64,000 nt of DNA from DRTC01 sp964521025 (GTDB taxonomy: Bacteria > Cloacimonadota > Cloacimonadia > Cloacimonadales > TCS61). The position numbers were made by a program, and so were the translations under genes. Positions 1-9,436 of the stretch are shown in pieces. The DNA lies in NCBI GenBank assembly GCA_964521025.1, contig CAZFPK010000014.1:1-64000 (forward strand), read 5' to 3'. The notes beneath the pieces are model-generated. The model saw nothing but the letters and a program-made list of their open reading frames with translations. It searched no databases and was not told the origin of the DNA. Each line of letters starts with the position of its first letter. Position 1 is the first letter of the stretch.

Positions 1-58
1 TCAACCGGAATTCAAATATCGGGATAAAATTATAGATATGATGTATAAAATCCTATAA
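1..58 (+). CDS. C-terminal end of an unidentified gene (partial)
   Basis: Frame 2 is open from the window edge and ends with TAA at 56-58, giving an 18-residue basic/hydrophobic tail. It is followed by two hairpins with T-rich flanks, which fits a real gene end. Nothing in so few residues identifies a family. It could be a chance open frame. Confidence 0.35.
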   Translation, partial: QPEFKYRDKIIDMMYKIL

Positions 59-122
59 GTTATGCGAACTTTTAGTTAGGCGTGGCATACAGATGTTATC
101 CAAAATTTTGAAACAATAAATC

Positions 123-217
123 AGGTGTTCGAAAGAGCACCTTTTATTTTCGCAAAGTATATAAAAAAACCAAGCGAAGTCAAGGATGCAGGAGGTAATT
201 ACATCTCGACTTCGCTT
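123..217. terminator. two hairpins between convergent genes, likely terminators
   Basis: The first hairpin (123-142) pairs aggtg with cacct around a short loop and runs into cttttatttt. The second has arms aagcgaagtc (172-181) and gacttcgctt (208-217), with a T-run on each side depending on strand. They lie between a plus-strand gene end and the 3' end of the minus-strand lipoprotein gene, as expected for terminators. Stability was not computed. Confidence 0.5.
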
Positions 218-281
218 TTATGGGAAAACTTTCTGTAATCTTTATGAAAACAAGAAGAAGTTTGATCTCCCCTGAATTTTA

Positions 282-854
282 TCAGTTTTCCCGGGTAAAA
301 TTTATAGTTTGACCCTTAAATACGATCGCACATTTTTTATTGACCGATTTCAGTTTCGGAAAAAAAACAAATCCCGATTTGGTTGCTCCCGGCAGGATGT
401 ATCCAAAATTAAAAGTATCGGACATCAGGTATTTTTTTGCTTCCCGCCAGTTTTCCCAGATATGGCGATGCTCTTCCGGGATCTCGAGGTAGGAATTGTA
501 TGCGATCTCTTCCGGAACCAACAACTCTAAAACATAATCTGTTCCCACTGCATCGAATTGAGTTCCTTCTATATCGAGCAGGCTGATATCCTCTGCTTTG
601 ATCTTAATTTTCTCATCAGTTTTATTCTTCACGGAAATATGAAAAGTCGTAAAATAATCGGTCAGGTTTTGCGGTTCTTTGATCCAGTATTTATTGGAAA
701 CAGCGAAAATAAGATCTTCCTGTTTGAGGATGCCGTAACCATCCGAAACTGTAATATTTTTGGATGGAACCGGGATGTATTTCACGGAACAGGAAGTTAA
801 TATCCCGCCTAAAAGAATAATAAGAATCCGGTATTTTATTTTAGGAAACTCCAT
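282..854 (-). CDS. predicted lipoprotein of unknown function
   Basis: This 190-residue protein starts with a basic tip, a hydrophobic segment and a lipobox (LTSC, cysteine near residue 22), so it is probably lipid-anchored in the envelope. The rest is polar with beta-strand-like stretches, and I do not recognise a family. Its ATG directly follows the gyrA stop codon, and the gyrA end supplies a GAGG ribosome site, so it is probably co-translated with gyrA. It is the last gene of the gyrA unit before the terminator hairpins. Confidence 0.75.
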   Translation of the reverse strand: MEFPKIKYRILIILLGGILTSCSVKYIPVPSKNITVSDGYGILKQEDLIFAVSNKYWIKEPQNLTDYFTTFHISVKNKTDEKIKIKAEDISLLDIEGTQFDAVGTDYVLELLVPEEIAYNSYLEIPEEHRHIWENWREAKKYLMSDTFNFGYILPGATKSGFVFFPKLKSVNKKCAIVFKGQTINFTREN

Positions 855-3419
855 TTATCCCTCGCTGCTATCCTCTTCGTTAATAGTTTCATTATTTGAA
901 TTTTCCGGAGTGTCTTCTTCTGCTTCTTTATTAATTTCTAAAGATGCTGTTTCTTTATTTTCCGCTTCTTCTGCGATTTCTTCGATCTCTTCTTCCTCCT
1001 CCGCTGCGATCCTCGTTATATCAAAAACTTTATCATCTTTATTCAGTGCGATCAACCTGACCCCTTGCGTATTCCTGCTGATGACACTGATCTTCTCGAC
1101 CGGTTGCCTGATAATCATTCCATTTCGGGAAACGATCATCAGATCATCATTATCCACTACTTCCATCAAAGAAATAAGATGTCCGTTCCGTTCGGATGTC
1201 TTTAAGGTAAATACACCTTTTGAACCTCTTCGTGTGCGAGTATAACTGCTCGTTACCGTTCTTTTCCCATAACCATTCTCACTGATCGCTAAAATGGTTC
1301 CTTCTCTTTTGACGACAACCATTGCTACGACTTCATCTTCTTCTCGTAACCTGATCCCGCGTACACCTTGAGAATTCCGTCCTTGCGAGCGCGCATCGTT
1401 TTCACTGAACCGATTCGCATAACCATTCCGCGTAGCCAGGATTATATCGTTATCTCCTTCAGTTATGCGCGCATCGATCAATTGATCGCCATCGGTCAAT
1501 TTAATGGCAATGATCCCGCTTACGCGAGGATGAGAAAAAGCGATCAGGTCGCTCTTTTTAATAGTGCCTTTTTTTGTAACCATCGTTACATAATGCGGTA
1601 GATTGAAATCCCTGACCGTTACAAAAGCCTCGATCTTTTCTTCTCTTTCCACCTGCAGGAGATTAACTATTGCCTTTCCGCGTGCCAGCCTTCCTACCCG
1701 CGGAATGCGATGAACTTTCAGCCAGTGACACTTTCCGAAATTAGTGAAGAAAAGTATGTAAGCATGGGTTGAAGCTACAAAAATATTTTCCACGAAATCC
1801 TCTTCTTTCAGGTTCGATCCGGAAAGTCCTTTCCCGCCCCGGCCCTGCTTGCGATAAGTATTTATCGGTAACCGCTTAATATAACCCTGATGAGAGATCG
1901 TAACGACCATATCTTCGTCTGCGATCATATCTTCCGTATCGATATCTGCAGATCCTTCGATGATCATCGAATGGCGAATATCGTCGTATTTATTCTTAAT
2001 GCCGCTGATCTCTTCTTTGATAATATCCATCCTTAAATCTTTGTTATTCAGGATCCTTTTGAGTTTTTTCACCAATTTCACGATATCTTTATATTCTTTC
2101 TCGATCTTGTCTCTTTCCAAACCGGTCAATCGCTGCAGTCTCATCTCCAGGATCGCTTTTGCCTGGATTTCGGTGAATTCGAATTTCTCCTGCAGATTAA
2201 GATTCGCTTCATTCGCTGTTTTTGATGCTTTGATCGTAGCAATGACTTCATCGATATTATCGAGAGCGATGCGGTAACCTTCCAGGATATGCAGTCTTCT
2301 TTCCGCATTATCGAGTTCGAATTTCGTCCTGCGAACTACGACTTCATGCCGGAAATCTATGAAATTCCGGATCAATTCCTTCATATTCAGGACTATGGGA
2401 ACACCTTTCACTAACGCCCGGTTGTTCACATTAAAACTGACCTGAAGTTGTGAATACTTATAGAGTTTATTAAGAACTGCATCACCGTCCGCATTCCTTT
2501 TGATCGTTACTACGAGCCGCATTCCCTGCCTGCCCGATTCATCACGGATATCGCTTATTCCTTCCACTCTTTTTTCTTTGACCAGGCTCACCATTTTGTC
2601 GATCAGCAGTTTCTTGTTTATCTGGTAGGGAATTTCCGTGATCACGATCGATTCGGAGCCGTTATCTTTGGTTTCGATATTTGCCTTCCCACGCATAATG
2701 ATGCGGCCGTGTCCTGTCTGGAAATAGTCTTTGATCCCGGCAGAACCGATGATATATCCGCCCGTTGGAAAATCCGGACCTTTGATGTAATCCATTAATT
2801 CCAGGGGTTCCATATCCGGGTTATCGATAAGAGCAATGATCCCGTCACAAACTTCACCGATATGATGAGGTGCCATATTCGTTGCCATGCCGACTGCAAT
2901 TCCGGAAGAACCGTTTACGAGCAGGTTAGGAAATTTGGAAGGAAAGACAGACGGTTCTTTGCGTGTATCGTCGTAATTCGACTGGAAACCGACAGTATCT
3001 TTATCCAGGTCATCCATCAAATCCACTGAAGCTTTTTGCAGACGGGCTTCCGTGTAACGCATCGCAGCAGGCGGGTCACCATCCTGCGAACCGAAATTTC
3101 CCTGGCCATCGACCAGCATATAACGCAAACTCCAGGGTTGAGCCATTCTCACTAAAGTCGGGTAAATTACCTGTTCACCGTGAGGATGATAATTTCCGGA
3201 AGTGTCGCCGGCAATTTTTGCGCATTTCCTGAAACCTCTTCCGGGAGTAAGATTGAGTTCATGCATCGCATATAAAATTCGGCGTTGAGACGGTTTCAAT
3301 CCATCGCGCACATCCGGCAGCGCCCTGGAAACGATCACGCTCATGGAATATTCCATATATGATTTTTTCAAAACATCTTCGATTTCAATTATTTCGATCC
3401 TCGATCTATCATGAATCAT
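855..3419 (-). CDS. gyrA: DNA gyrase subunit A
   Basis: GyrA is the breakage-reunion subunit of gyrase, which introduces negative supercoils with GyrB. The catalytic tyrosine is Y122 in AAMRYTEARL, and the DNA-gate segment GNYHPHGEQVIY lies at 75-86. The C-terminal wrapping domain has the GyrA box QGRGGKG, which separates it from ParC. The 854-residue length is normal and ends in a very acidic tail. The ATG has a clear GGAGG site. Positions equivalent to E. coli S83 and D87 are Q and P. It lies downstream of gyrB on the same strand with a 190-bp gap. Confidence 0.97.
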   Translation of the reverse strand: MIHDRSRIEIIEIEDVLKKSYMEYSMSVIVSRALPDVRDGLKPSQRRILYAMHELNLTPGRGFRKCAKIAGDTSGNYHPHGEQVIYPTLVRMAQPWSLRYMLVDGQGNFGSQDGDPPAAMRYTEARLQKASVDLMDDLDKDTVGFQSNYDDTRKEPSVFPSKFPNLLVNGSSGIAVGMATNMAPHHIGEVCDGIIALIDNPDMEPLELMDYIKGPDFPTGGYIIGSAGIKDYFQTGHGRIIMRGKANIETKDNGSESIVITEIPYQINKKLLIDKMVSLVKEKRVEGISDIRDESGRQGMRLVVTIKRNADGDAVLNKLYKYSQLQVSFNVNNRALVKGVPIVLNMKELIRNFIDFRHEVVVRRTKFELDNAERRLHILEGYRIALDNIDEVIATIKASKTANEANLNLQEKFEFTEIQAKAILEMRLQRLTGLERDKIEKEYKDIVKLVKKLKRILNNKDLRMDIIKEEISGIKNKYDDIRHSMIIEGSADIDTEDMIADEDMVVTISHQGYIKRLPINTYRKQGRGGKGLSGSNLKEEDFVENIFVASTHAYILFFTNFGKCHWLKVHRIPRVGRLARGKAIVNLLQVEREEKIEAFVTVRDFNLPHYVTMVTKKGTIKKSDLIAFSHPRVSGIIAIKLTDGDQLIDARITEGDNDIILATRNGYANRFSENDARSQGRNSQGVRGIRLREEDEVVAMVVVKREGTILAISENGYGKRTVTSSYTRTRRGSKGVFTLKTSERNGHLISLMEVVDNDDLMIVSRNGMIIRQPVEKISVISRNTQGVRLIALNKDDKVFDITRIAAEEEEEIEEIAEEAENKETASLEINKEAEEDTPENSNNETINEEDSSEG

Positions 3420-3528
3420 TAAACCTCCGATTAATAATTTAATATTTTAAAACTTTAGTTATCCGTTAGTTGCCGGATGATTTAAGTTTCTTTTAATCTA
3501 ATATCGATCTTTCCAACAATGTCATAAA

Positions 3529-3577
3529 CTTTCCGAATTTTATTATTGAGAGTTCCTCTAGAAGAAACTTCGGAAAG
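3529..3577. repeat. inverted repeat with arms ctttccgaa / ttcggaaag (copy 1)
   Basis: Arms at 3529-3537 and 3569-3577 pair around a 31-base loop. A related element with the same arms lies at 13004-13052. Both sit just past the 3' ends of minus-strand genes (gyrB here, the EF-G-like gene there), so they may act as terminators or RNA-end stabilisers. The function is inference. Confidence 0.6.
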
Positions 3578-3609
3578 AATCTTCAATATTCAATCTTAAA
3601 CATGCAATT

Positions 3610-5505
3610 TTAAACTTCTATTTCCACATATTTTGCATTCGTTTCAATAAATTCTCGTCTCGGTTCGACTTCATCTCCCATCAGGATCGTGAACATTCTA
3701 TCCGCTTCGATAGCATCGTCGATTTTGACGGAAGTTAGAATTCTCTTTTCCGGATCGAGAGTAGTTTCCCACAATTGATCGGCATTCATCTCTCCCAATC
3801 CTTTATAACGCTGCACCGACACTCCTTTATCACCGAACTTTTTCAATGCTTCATCTCTCTGTTCGGTTGTATAAACATATTTATTTGTTTTTCCTTTTTT
3901 GATGAGAAATAAAGGTGGTTTGGCGATATAAACATGTCCGTATTCGATCAGCGGACGCATATAACGGAAGAAGAAAGTCAGCAGTAAAGTCGCGATATGT
4001 TGACCGTCCACATCAGCATCGGACATAATCACAATCTTATTGTAACGCAGTTTGGAAACATCGAATTCTTCCCCGATCCCTGCTCCGAGAGCCAGGATTA
4101 TCGGTTGGATCTTATCATTGTTCAGGACTTTATCGATCCTCGCTTTTTCCGTATTCAACATTTTCCCCCAGAGCGGTAAAATCGCCTGGAATGTCCTGTC
4201 TCTTCCCATTTTTGCCGAACCTCCGGCAGAATCTCCCTCGACCAAAAAGATTTCTGTTTGGGAAGGATCCTGGATCGAACAATCTGCCAGTTTTCCGGGT
4301 AAATTGCCGCTTTCCAACACGGATTTTCTGCGCGTTAATTCTCTGGCTTTACGCGCTGCTTCCCGTGAACGAGCTCCTAATATCGCTTTCATCGCAATAT
4401 GTTTGGCTTCCGCAGGATGTTCCTCAAAATACTCCATTAATTTTTCATAAACAATGGAATTGACGATACCGTCGATCTCGGAATTCTGTAGTTTCGTTTT
4501 TGTCTGTCCTTCAAATTGCGGGTTTTTTAATTTCACGCTGATGACAGCAGCAATTCCTTCCCGGATATCGCTGCCGCCGGGAGTTACTTTTTCATTTTTC
4601 AGCAGGTTCGCACTTCTAATATAAGCATTTACAGAGCGCGTCAAAGCAGATTTGAAGCCACTTAAATGAGTTCCGCCTTCGATCGTATTGATATTGTTGG
4701 CAAAACTGTAGATCAATTCCTGGAAACCTTCGTTATATTGGATCGAGACCTCGAATTCCGTGCCGTTTTTATGTCCTGAAATATAGACCGGTTCTCCAAA
4801 AAGAACTTTCTTGTTCTCATTGATAAATTCGACAAAAGAAACAATTCCCCCGTCATATTGGAATTCATGAACTTTCCCGTCTCTTTCATCTTTCAGGTGA
4901 ATGCGGATACCTTTATTGAGAAAAGCAAGTTCCCGAAGTCGTACGGAAAGATAATCAAAACTGAAATCAACAGTCTCAAAAATTACCGGATCAGGTTTGA
5001 AAGTAACTTTGGTTCCGGTTTTATCGGACAATCCAACAATATCTACATCCTTTTGAGGAATACCTTTGGCATAAGATTGATGGTAGATCTTTCCCTTTTT
5101 ATAGATCTCGACCTCGAGGGTATCGGATAAAGCATTAACTACGGAAACTCCGACTCCATGCAGACCTCCGGAAACTTTATAGGATTTATCATCGAATTTT
5201 CCGCCGGCATGCAGAACTGTCATCACAACTTGAACCGCCGGTATTTTCTCTGTTTTATGGATCTCGACAGGAATTCCGCGACCATTGTCCTCGATCGAAA
5301 TCTTTCCGTCCTGGTGAATGATCACGATGATCTCGTCGCAGTATCCGCCTAATGCTTCATCGATGCTGTTATCGACGACCTCATAAACCAGATGGTGAAG
5401 ACCTCTTTCACCGATGCCGCCGATATACATGGTCGGTCTTTTGCGCACAGCTTCGAGACCTTTCAGGACTTTTATATTACCTGCCGTATATTTCGAATCA
5501 TACAT
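3610..5505 (-). CDS. gyrB: DNA gyrase subunit B
   Basis: GyrB is the ATPase subunit of gyrase. It has GHKL ATP-site motifs in the N-terminal third (DNSIDEA, DNGRGIPV, GGLHGVGVSVVNAL), TOPRIM motifs (EGDSAGGSAK, DADVDGQHIA) and the C-terminal QRYKGLGEMN segment. The start is placed at ATG 5505 because AGAGGAA lies just upstream. The same frame opens 39 bases earlier with a GTG that has no good ribosome site. The length of 631 residues is typical. A long AT-rich region upstream probably holds its promoter. Confidence 0.97.
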   Translation of the reverse strand: MYDSKYTAGNIKVLKGLEAVRKRPTMYIGGIGERGLHHLVYEVVDNSIDEALGGYCDEIIVIIHQDGKISIEDNGRGIPVEIHKTEKIPAVQVVMTVLHAGGKFDDKSYKVSGGLHGVGVSVVNALSDTLEVEIYKKGKIYHQSYAKGIPQKDVDIVGLSDKTGTKVTFKPDPVIFETVDFSFDYLSVRLRELAFLNKGIRIHLKDERDGKVHEFQYDGGIVSFVEFINENKKVLFGEPVYISGHKNGTEFEVSIQYNEGFQELIYSFANNINTIEGGTHLSGFKSALTRSVNAYIRSANLLKNEKVTPGGSDIREGIAAVISVKLKNPQFEGQTKTKLQNSEIDGIVNSIVYEKLMEYFEEHPAEAKHIAMKAILGARSREAARKARELTRRKSVLESGNLPGKLADCSIQDPSQTEIFLVEGDSAGGSAKMGRDRTFQAILPLWGKMLNTEKARIDKVLNNDKIQPIILALGAGIGEEFDVSKLRYNKIVIMSDADVDGQHIATLLLTFFFRYMRPLIEYGHVYIAKPPLFLIKKGKTNKYVYTTEQRDEALKKFGDKGVSVQRYKGLGEMNADQLWETTLDPEKRILTSVKIDDAIEADRMFTILMGDEVEPRREFIETNAKYVEIEV

Positions 5506-6033
5506 AAAATTTCCTCTTCTTTTTTTGTGTAATTTAATGTTCACAAAAACCTTAAATTATCTGTTTCCAATAATAATCTGGAGTAATATGTGTCAACTAT
5601 TTTATTTACTTGATGTTAGATAGTTTTAATGATTTTTTTTTAATTTAGTGAATAAATTTGTAACTGCCTATATTTCAATTGGTTATAAATGACTTTTTGA
5701 ATATGTTTTAGTAATAACCGGTTTTTCAGTAAAAAAATTAGTTAAAAGTCGATTATGACTATCATTATTTAGATTTTCAAATTTTGAAAATTTGGATTAA
5801 TTATATCGATTTTTTATGAGTGAAATTTTCTGGAAAGTTTATACTCTTTACAAAATATTTGAACCGGAAATTTTTTCAAAAATAGAATAAACTTCAAAAA
5901 AAACTTTTCCAAATAAATTCGGGAAAAAGGCGATCAATGAGATTTAGTTTTTTTCTCCTGTCTCCTTTTTCCCTTCTCCCTTTTCCCTGCATCATTGGAT
6001 ATTCAAGATAAGAGAACAAGATTACATCTTGTT
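5506..6033. other. intergenic region upstream of gyrB with polypyrimidine tract
   Basis: This 528-base stretch has no gene. It is very A/T-rich next to gyrB, where the promoter should be; I cannot fix -35/-10 boxes with confidence. At about 5947-5988 there is an almost pure pyrimidine tract on the plus strand, with one G near 5960. At 6013-6031 a small hairpin (aacaagat / atcttgtt) follows the PASTA gene and may help end its transcript. Confidence 0.6.
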
Positions 6034-6612
6034 TTACTCTCCGGCATCGTCCAGTAATTTCTTATATTTATCATGTTTAGGAGATGCTTCCGGTAATTTT
6101 CCCAAACTGATGATCACATCGATCTTTGATTTACGGGCAATTTGTTCGTCTGCCATCGGTTGAGAAAAGATCACTTTATCCTTCTTTACATAATCGGAAT
6201 AACGGAAGATCTTCTTACCCAGAAAAAGTCCGGCATTTTCCAATTTCAGTCTCGCTTCCATTTCACTCAAGTTATCAAGATAGGGAATCCTGACCATTTC
6301 CGGCCCTTTACTGACAATGACTTTTATGGTTCGGAATTTTTTGGTCATAATATCGTGATAAGGTTCTTGTGAAATAATCTTTCCTTTTTCAAAATCATCA
6401 TTGTGGATAGACTCATTTTCCTGCACATACAGTTTCAGGTCTTTGCAGTTTTTGCGGGCAACCTCGTAATTCAATCCGACAATGTTCGGAACCTTGACTT
6501 CATTGCGATGACCAACAACTAATTTCATGATCAAGTTTATCCCCAAAAAACCTAAGATAAAAGCAGCCATAAGGATTGAAACGACGATTAAATATGGTTT
6601 TATTTTTCTCAT
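6034..6612 (-). CDS. membrane-anchored PASTA-domain protein
   Basis: The protein has one N-terminal membrane segment (about residues 5-30) and then two PASTA-type repeats: one around KVPNIVGLNYEVARKNCKDL and a second from IPYLDNLSEMEARLKL. PASTA domains in other proteins bind peptidoglycan fragments or act as spacers. There is no kinase or transpeptidase domain here. The start is ATG 6612, with GGAGCAA just upstream; the frame also opens at a TTG 12 bases earlier that overlaps this site. It lies downstream of rsmB on the same strand. A cell-wall sensing or binding role is inference. Confidence 0.85.
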   Translation of the reverse strand: MRKIKPYLIVVSILMAAFILGFLGINLIMKLVVGHRNEVKVPNIVGLNYEVARKNCKDLKLYVQENESIHNDDFEKGKIISQEPYHDIMTKKFRTIKVIVSKGPEMVRIPYLDNLSEMEARLKLENAGLFLGKKIFRYSDYVKKDKVIFSQPMADEQIARKSKIDVIISLGKLPEASPKHDKYKKLLDDAGE

Positions 6613-7029
6613 TATTTGCTCCAAAATCGTAAAACAAACATTTTTATTTGTTCAATTGTGCTCAAAACTCCCGTATATTAGGTCAAGTACCAAATGGTAT
6701 CTCAAATTTATTCTCCAAACCGAGTTAAGTTTTATATCGCAATCCCAATCAGACTGCCTGCGTGAAAACTCAATCAGTAAGTAAATGAATTGTCAGTCTG
6801 AGTCCTGACTTGTCGGGAAAAACTTGCAATTCTTTGCATAGCTATAAATTAGACAAAATCCTTCGACTACGATCAGGATGACAATTTGTCTAATTTGTCC
6901 ATAAACAAATGTTTTCACACAGCCAAAGAGATTTGTAACGATGACCATGCCGGAAATGGTTTTGATTTCCGTAAAACAAGATTACTCGTATTTCAGCAGG
7001 TTATGAATCATTTCAAAGCCGAAATCAGA
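6613..7029. other. intergenic region between rsmB and the PASTA gene
   Basis: About 417 bases without a gene. It holds remnants of short repeat families seen elsewhere in the window, for example an aacaagat piece at 6977-6984 and a 'cttcgac...caggatgacaa' piece near 6860-6890. I see no RNA gene and no convincing promoter. Confidence 0.5.
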
Positions 7030-8349
7030 TTATGAAATCCTTTTCAATTTAGCAGCAAAAACACCGTCGATATCACTTTTGAAAGGTAAAGTCTTGAGAA
7101 ATCCATTTTTCACAATTTCAGCAGGAATTTTTTTTTCAGCCGGAACTTTTTTAAAATTCTTATTTTTTTTTAGAAACCTGGAAATTTGCTGTTCATTTTC
7201 TTCTTCATTCAAGGTACAGGTGCTGTATATTAAAAATCCACCTTTTTTCACAAAAGCCGAACCTGTTTTAAGTGCATTTTCCTGCAATTTCAAAAGTTTC
7301 GGCAGATCTTGGTTCATCTGCCAGCGCAATTCTGCTTTTTTTTGAAAAACACCCCAACCAGTGCAGGGAACATCGAGCAGAACTTTATCAAAAGCAGGAG
7401 CAATCGGTCCGTATCTAAAAGAATCTTTAGTAATGATCTTCACATTCGTAATTTGAAGCCTTTCCAAAGCCTGTTTGATCTGTTTAGTTTTCCTGGGAAA
7501 TTTATCGACAGCAATGATTTCTCCTGTATTTTCCATCAATTCTGCCATGTAAGTTGCTTTTCCTCCCGGTCCGGCAAATAAATCGAGAATCGATTCATCG
7601 TGAGCGGGATCCAGTAATTCGACAACCAGAACGGAAGATGAATCCTGAATGGAATAATAGCCTTCGGAAAAAGCAATATTCTCCAAAACTTTATGTGCTT
7701 GTTTGGAAATCAGAATATTTTCAGAAATTCTGCTTTCCTTAACCAGAATATTTCTTCTTTTAAAATACTCGAGCAAACGGGATTTATCGGTTGCCAATTT
7801 GTTGATCCTGATATGAAGTTCGGGAGTATCATTAAAATACCTGCATAATTTTTCGGTATTTTTCATTCCCCAATAATCAAGCCAGGTCGTTATTATTTCT
7901 TTTGGAAATGAGTAATGCAAAGCTAATCTATCAATATCATTATCCGGGTATTTTATCGTTCCTGATCTTAAATAAGCTCTCAGAACCGCATTGACAAAAT
8001 CAGCAATATTTTCGTTAAAAAGCTTTTTTGCCAGGTTTACGGATTCATTAACAGCCGCATATTCCGGGATTGAATGACAGTAAAGAATTTGATAAAATGC
8101 CAGGTAAAGTATGATCTTGATCTTCAGACCGGTAGTGGAAAATTTTTCTTTGTCAGCATAGATCGATGCAATATAATCGAGATTATCTTTCATTTTAATG
8201 ACACCTTTAACGAGAACAAAAAGCAGGTTGATATCAGTTTGTGATTCTTCTTTTTTCTTAGAAATTTTTGAAAGAAGCTTATCAGAAAAAATGTTTTTGG
8301 TCAGAACTTTTAGAATAATTTTATAGGCTTCCTGCCTGATATTCATCAT
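7030..8349 (-). CDS. rsmB: 16S rRNA (cytosine-967-C5)-methyltransferase
   Basis: RsmB methylates C967 of 16S rRNA using S-adenosylmethionine. The first ~140 residues form a NusB-like RNA-binding domain. The Rossmann methyltransferase domain follows, with the SAM motif LFAGPGGKAT at 257-266, motif IV DVPCTG (C329) and motif VI STCTL with the catalytic cysteine C378. Its 439 residues are normal for the family. The first bases overlap the end of ruvA by 4, so the two are translationally coupled. Confidence 0.93.
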   Translation of the reverse strand: MMNIRQEAYKIILKVLTKNIFSDKLLSKISKKKEESQTDINLLFVLVKGVIKMKDNLDYIASIYADKEKFSTTGLKIKIILYLAFYQILYCHSIPEYAAVNESVNLAKKLFNENIADFVNAVLRAYLRSGTIKYPDNDIDRLALHYSFPKEIITTWLDYWGMKNTEKLCRYFNDTPELHIRINKLATDKSRLLEYFKRRNILVKESRISENILISKQAHKVLENIAFSEGYYSIQDSSSVLVVELLDPAHDESILDLFAGPGGKATYMAELMENTGEIIAVDKFPRKTKQIKQALERLQITNVKIITKDSFRYGPIAPAFDKVLLDVPCTGWGVFQKKAELRWQMNQDLPKLLKLQENALKTGSAFVKKGGFLIYSTCTLNEEENEQQISRFLKKNKNFKKVPAEKKIPAEIVKNGFLKTLPFKSDIDGVFAAKLKRIS

Positions 8350-8957
8350 CGATTTCTCTGGTATAAAAATTTGATCGTTGCTTTGATGATCTCTTCAGTA
8401 CTTTGGAATTTATTTTCTTTTATTAACCTGGCAATTGTTTTCTTTACTTCCGGCGGTCTGTACCCAAGTGTGATCAAGGCTGATTCAGCTTCTCCGATGA
8501 TATCCGTTTTTCTTATTCCGGATAATAATGAAATCTCTTCGCTGCCGATTTTTCCAACTTTATCTTTTAGCTCGATGATCAGTCGTTCTGCCGATTTTTT
8601 TCCTAAACCCGGTACGGTTGAGATCAAACTGACATTTCCGGTTTGAACTGCCTGGATCAAATCCTGAACCGAAAGTCCGGAAAGTATCGCTAAAGCAGTT
8701 TTAGGTCCGATTTTTGAAATAGATATCAATTGTCGAAATAGTTTTTTTTCTTCAACAGAAAAAAAACCGAATAAACGGATCCCGTCATTTTCGGTCATGG
8801 AAAAATGTATTTGAATCTCGATTTCTTTTCCGATTTCGGGAAGTTTTTCAAAAGTGCTCAAAGGAATATTCACTTCGTAACCGACTCCGAGACAATCGAT
8901 TACGGCATAAACCGGATTTTTTTGAGTCAGAATTCCCTTTAAATATGCAAACATCAC
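8346..8957 (-). CDS. ruvA: Holliday junction branch migration protein RuvA
   Basis: RuvA binds the four-way junction and loads the RuvB motor. The N-terminal OB-fold begins MFAYLKGIL. The helix-hairpin-helix region contains ISKIGPKTALAILSG and VPGLGKKSAERLIIELKD. The C-terminal domain III (ITLGYRPPEVKKTI) is the RuvB contact. The length of 203 residues is normal. It overlaps ruvC upstream and rsmB downstream by 4 bases each. The frame reads MM; the second ATG matches the usual RuvA start. No ruvB lies in this window. Confidence 0.95.
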   Translation of the reverse strand: MMFAYLKGILTQKNPVYAVIDCLGVGYEVNIPLSTFEKLPEIGKEIEIQIHFSMTENDGIRLFGFFSVEEKKLFRQLISISKIGPKTALAILSGLSVQDLIQAVQTGNVSLISTVPGLGKKSAERLIIELKDKVGKIGSEEISLLSGIRKTDIIGEAESALITLGYRPPEVKKTIARLIKENKFQSTEEIIKATIKFLYQRNR

Positions 8958-9436
8958 TTGCTCCTGAATTTTTCTTTATTGAATTGACACAATGCGATCG
9001 CTAAAGCATCCATCGCATCTTCAGACTGGTTTTCCAAATTCAAATTCAAGATTTTCCGCACCATATATTGAACCTGCTCTTTGGAAGCATTACCGTTTCC
9101 TACAACCGATTTTTTTATTTCCCGGGGGGAATACTCGCTTACCGTGATATTCTGTTCAGCCAGCGCTAACAGGATCACTCCGCGGACATGTCCGAGGATA
9201 AAAGCAGATTTGATATTTTTACCGTAAAAGATAGATTCAACGACAGCGATATCCGGTTTATATTTGGCGATTATTTGTTTGATCTCTGTATAAACAACTA
9301 TTAATTTTTCCGGGAAAGATAGATTTTGCTTGATCTTGATAACATCGCAACCGGCTGCGATTATCCTGTTTTTCTGGACTTCAATTATACCATAACCGCA
9401 ATATTTACTGCCCGGATCGATACCAAGAATGATCAA
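8954..9436 (-). CDS. ruvC: crossover junction endodeoxyribonuclease RuvC
   Basis: RuvC resolves Holliday junctions by symmetric cleavage. All four acidic catalytic residues of the RNase H-like fold are visible: D7 (GIDPG), E67 (VVESIF), D140 and D143 (EDAMDALA). Its 160 residues match the family. It overlaps yebC and ruvA by 4 bases, giving a compact yebC-ruvC-ruvA-rsmB unit. The yebC-ruvC-ruvA order is common in bacteria. Confidence 0.96.
   Translation of the reverse strand: MIILGIDPGSKYCGYGIIEVQKNRIIAAGCDVIKIKQNLSFPEKLIVVYTEIKQIIAKYKPDIAVVESIFYGKNIKSAFILGHVRGVILLALAEQNITVSEYSPREIKKSVVGNGNASKEQVQYMVRKILNLNLENQSEDAMDALAIALCQFNKEKFRSK

Noticed and set aside
760..1245. Serine-rich open frame opposite gyrA
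   Set aside because: It is a shadow of the acidic gyrA C-terminus in another frame, with no ribosome site and no family resemblance.
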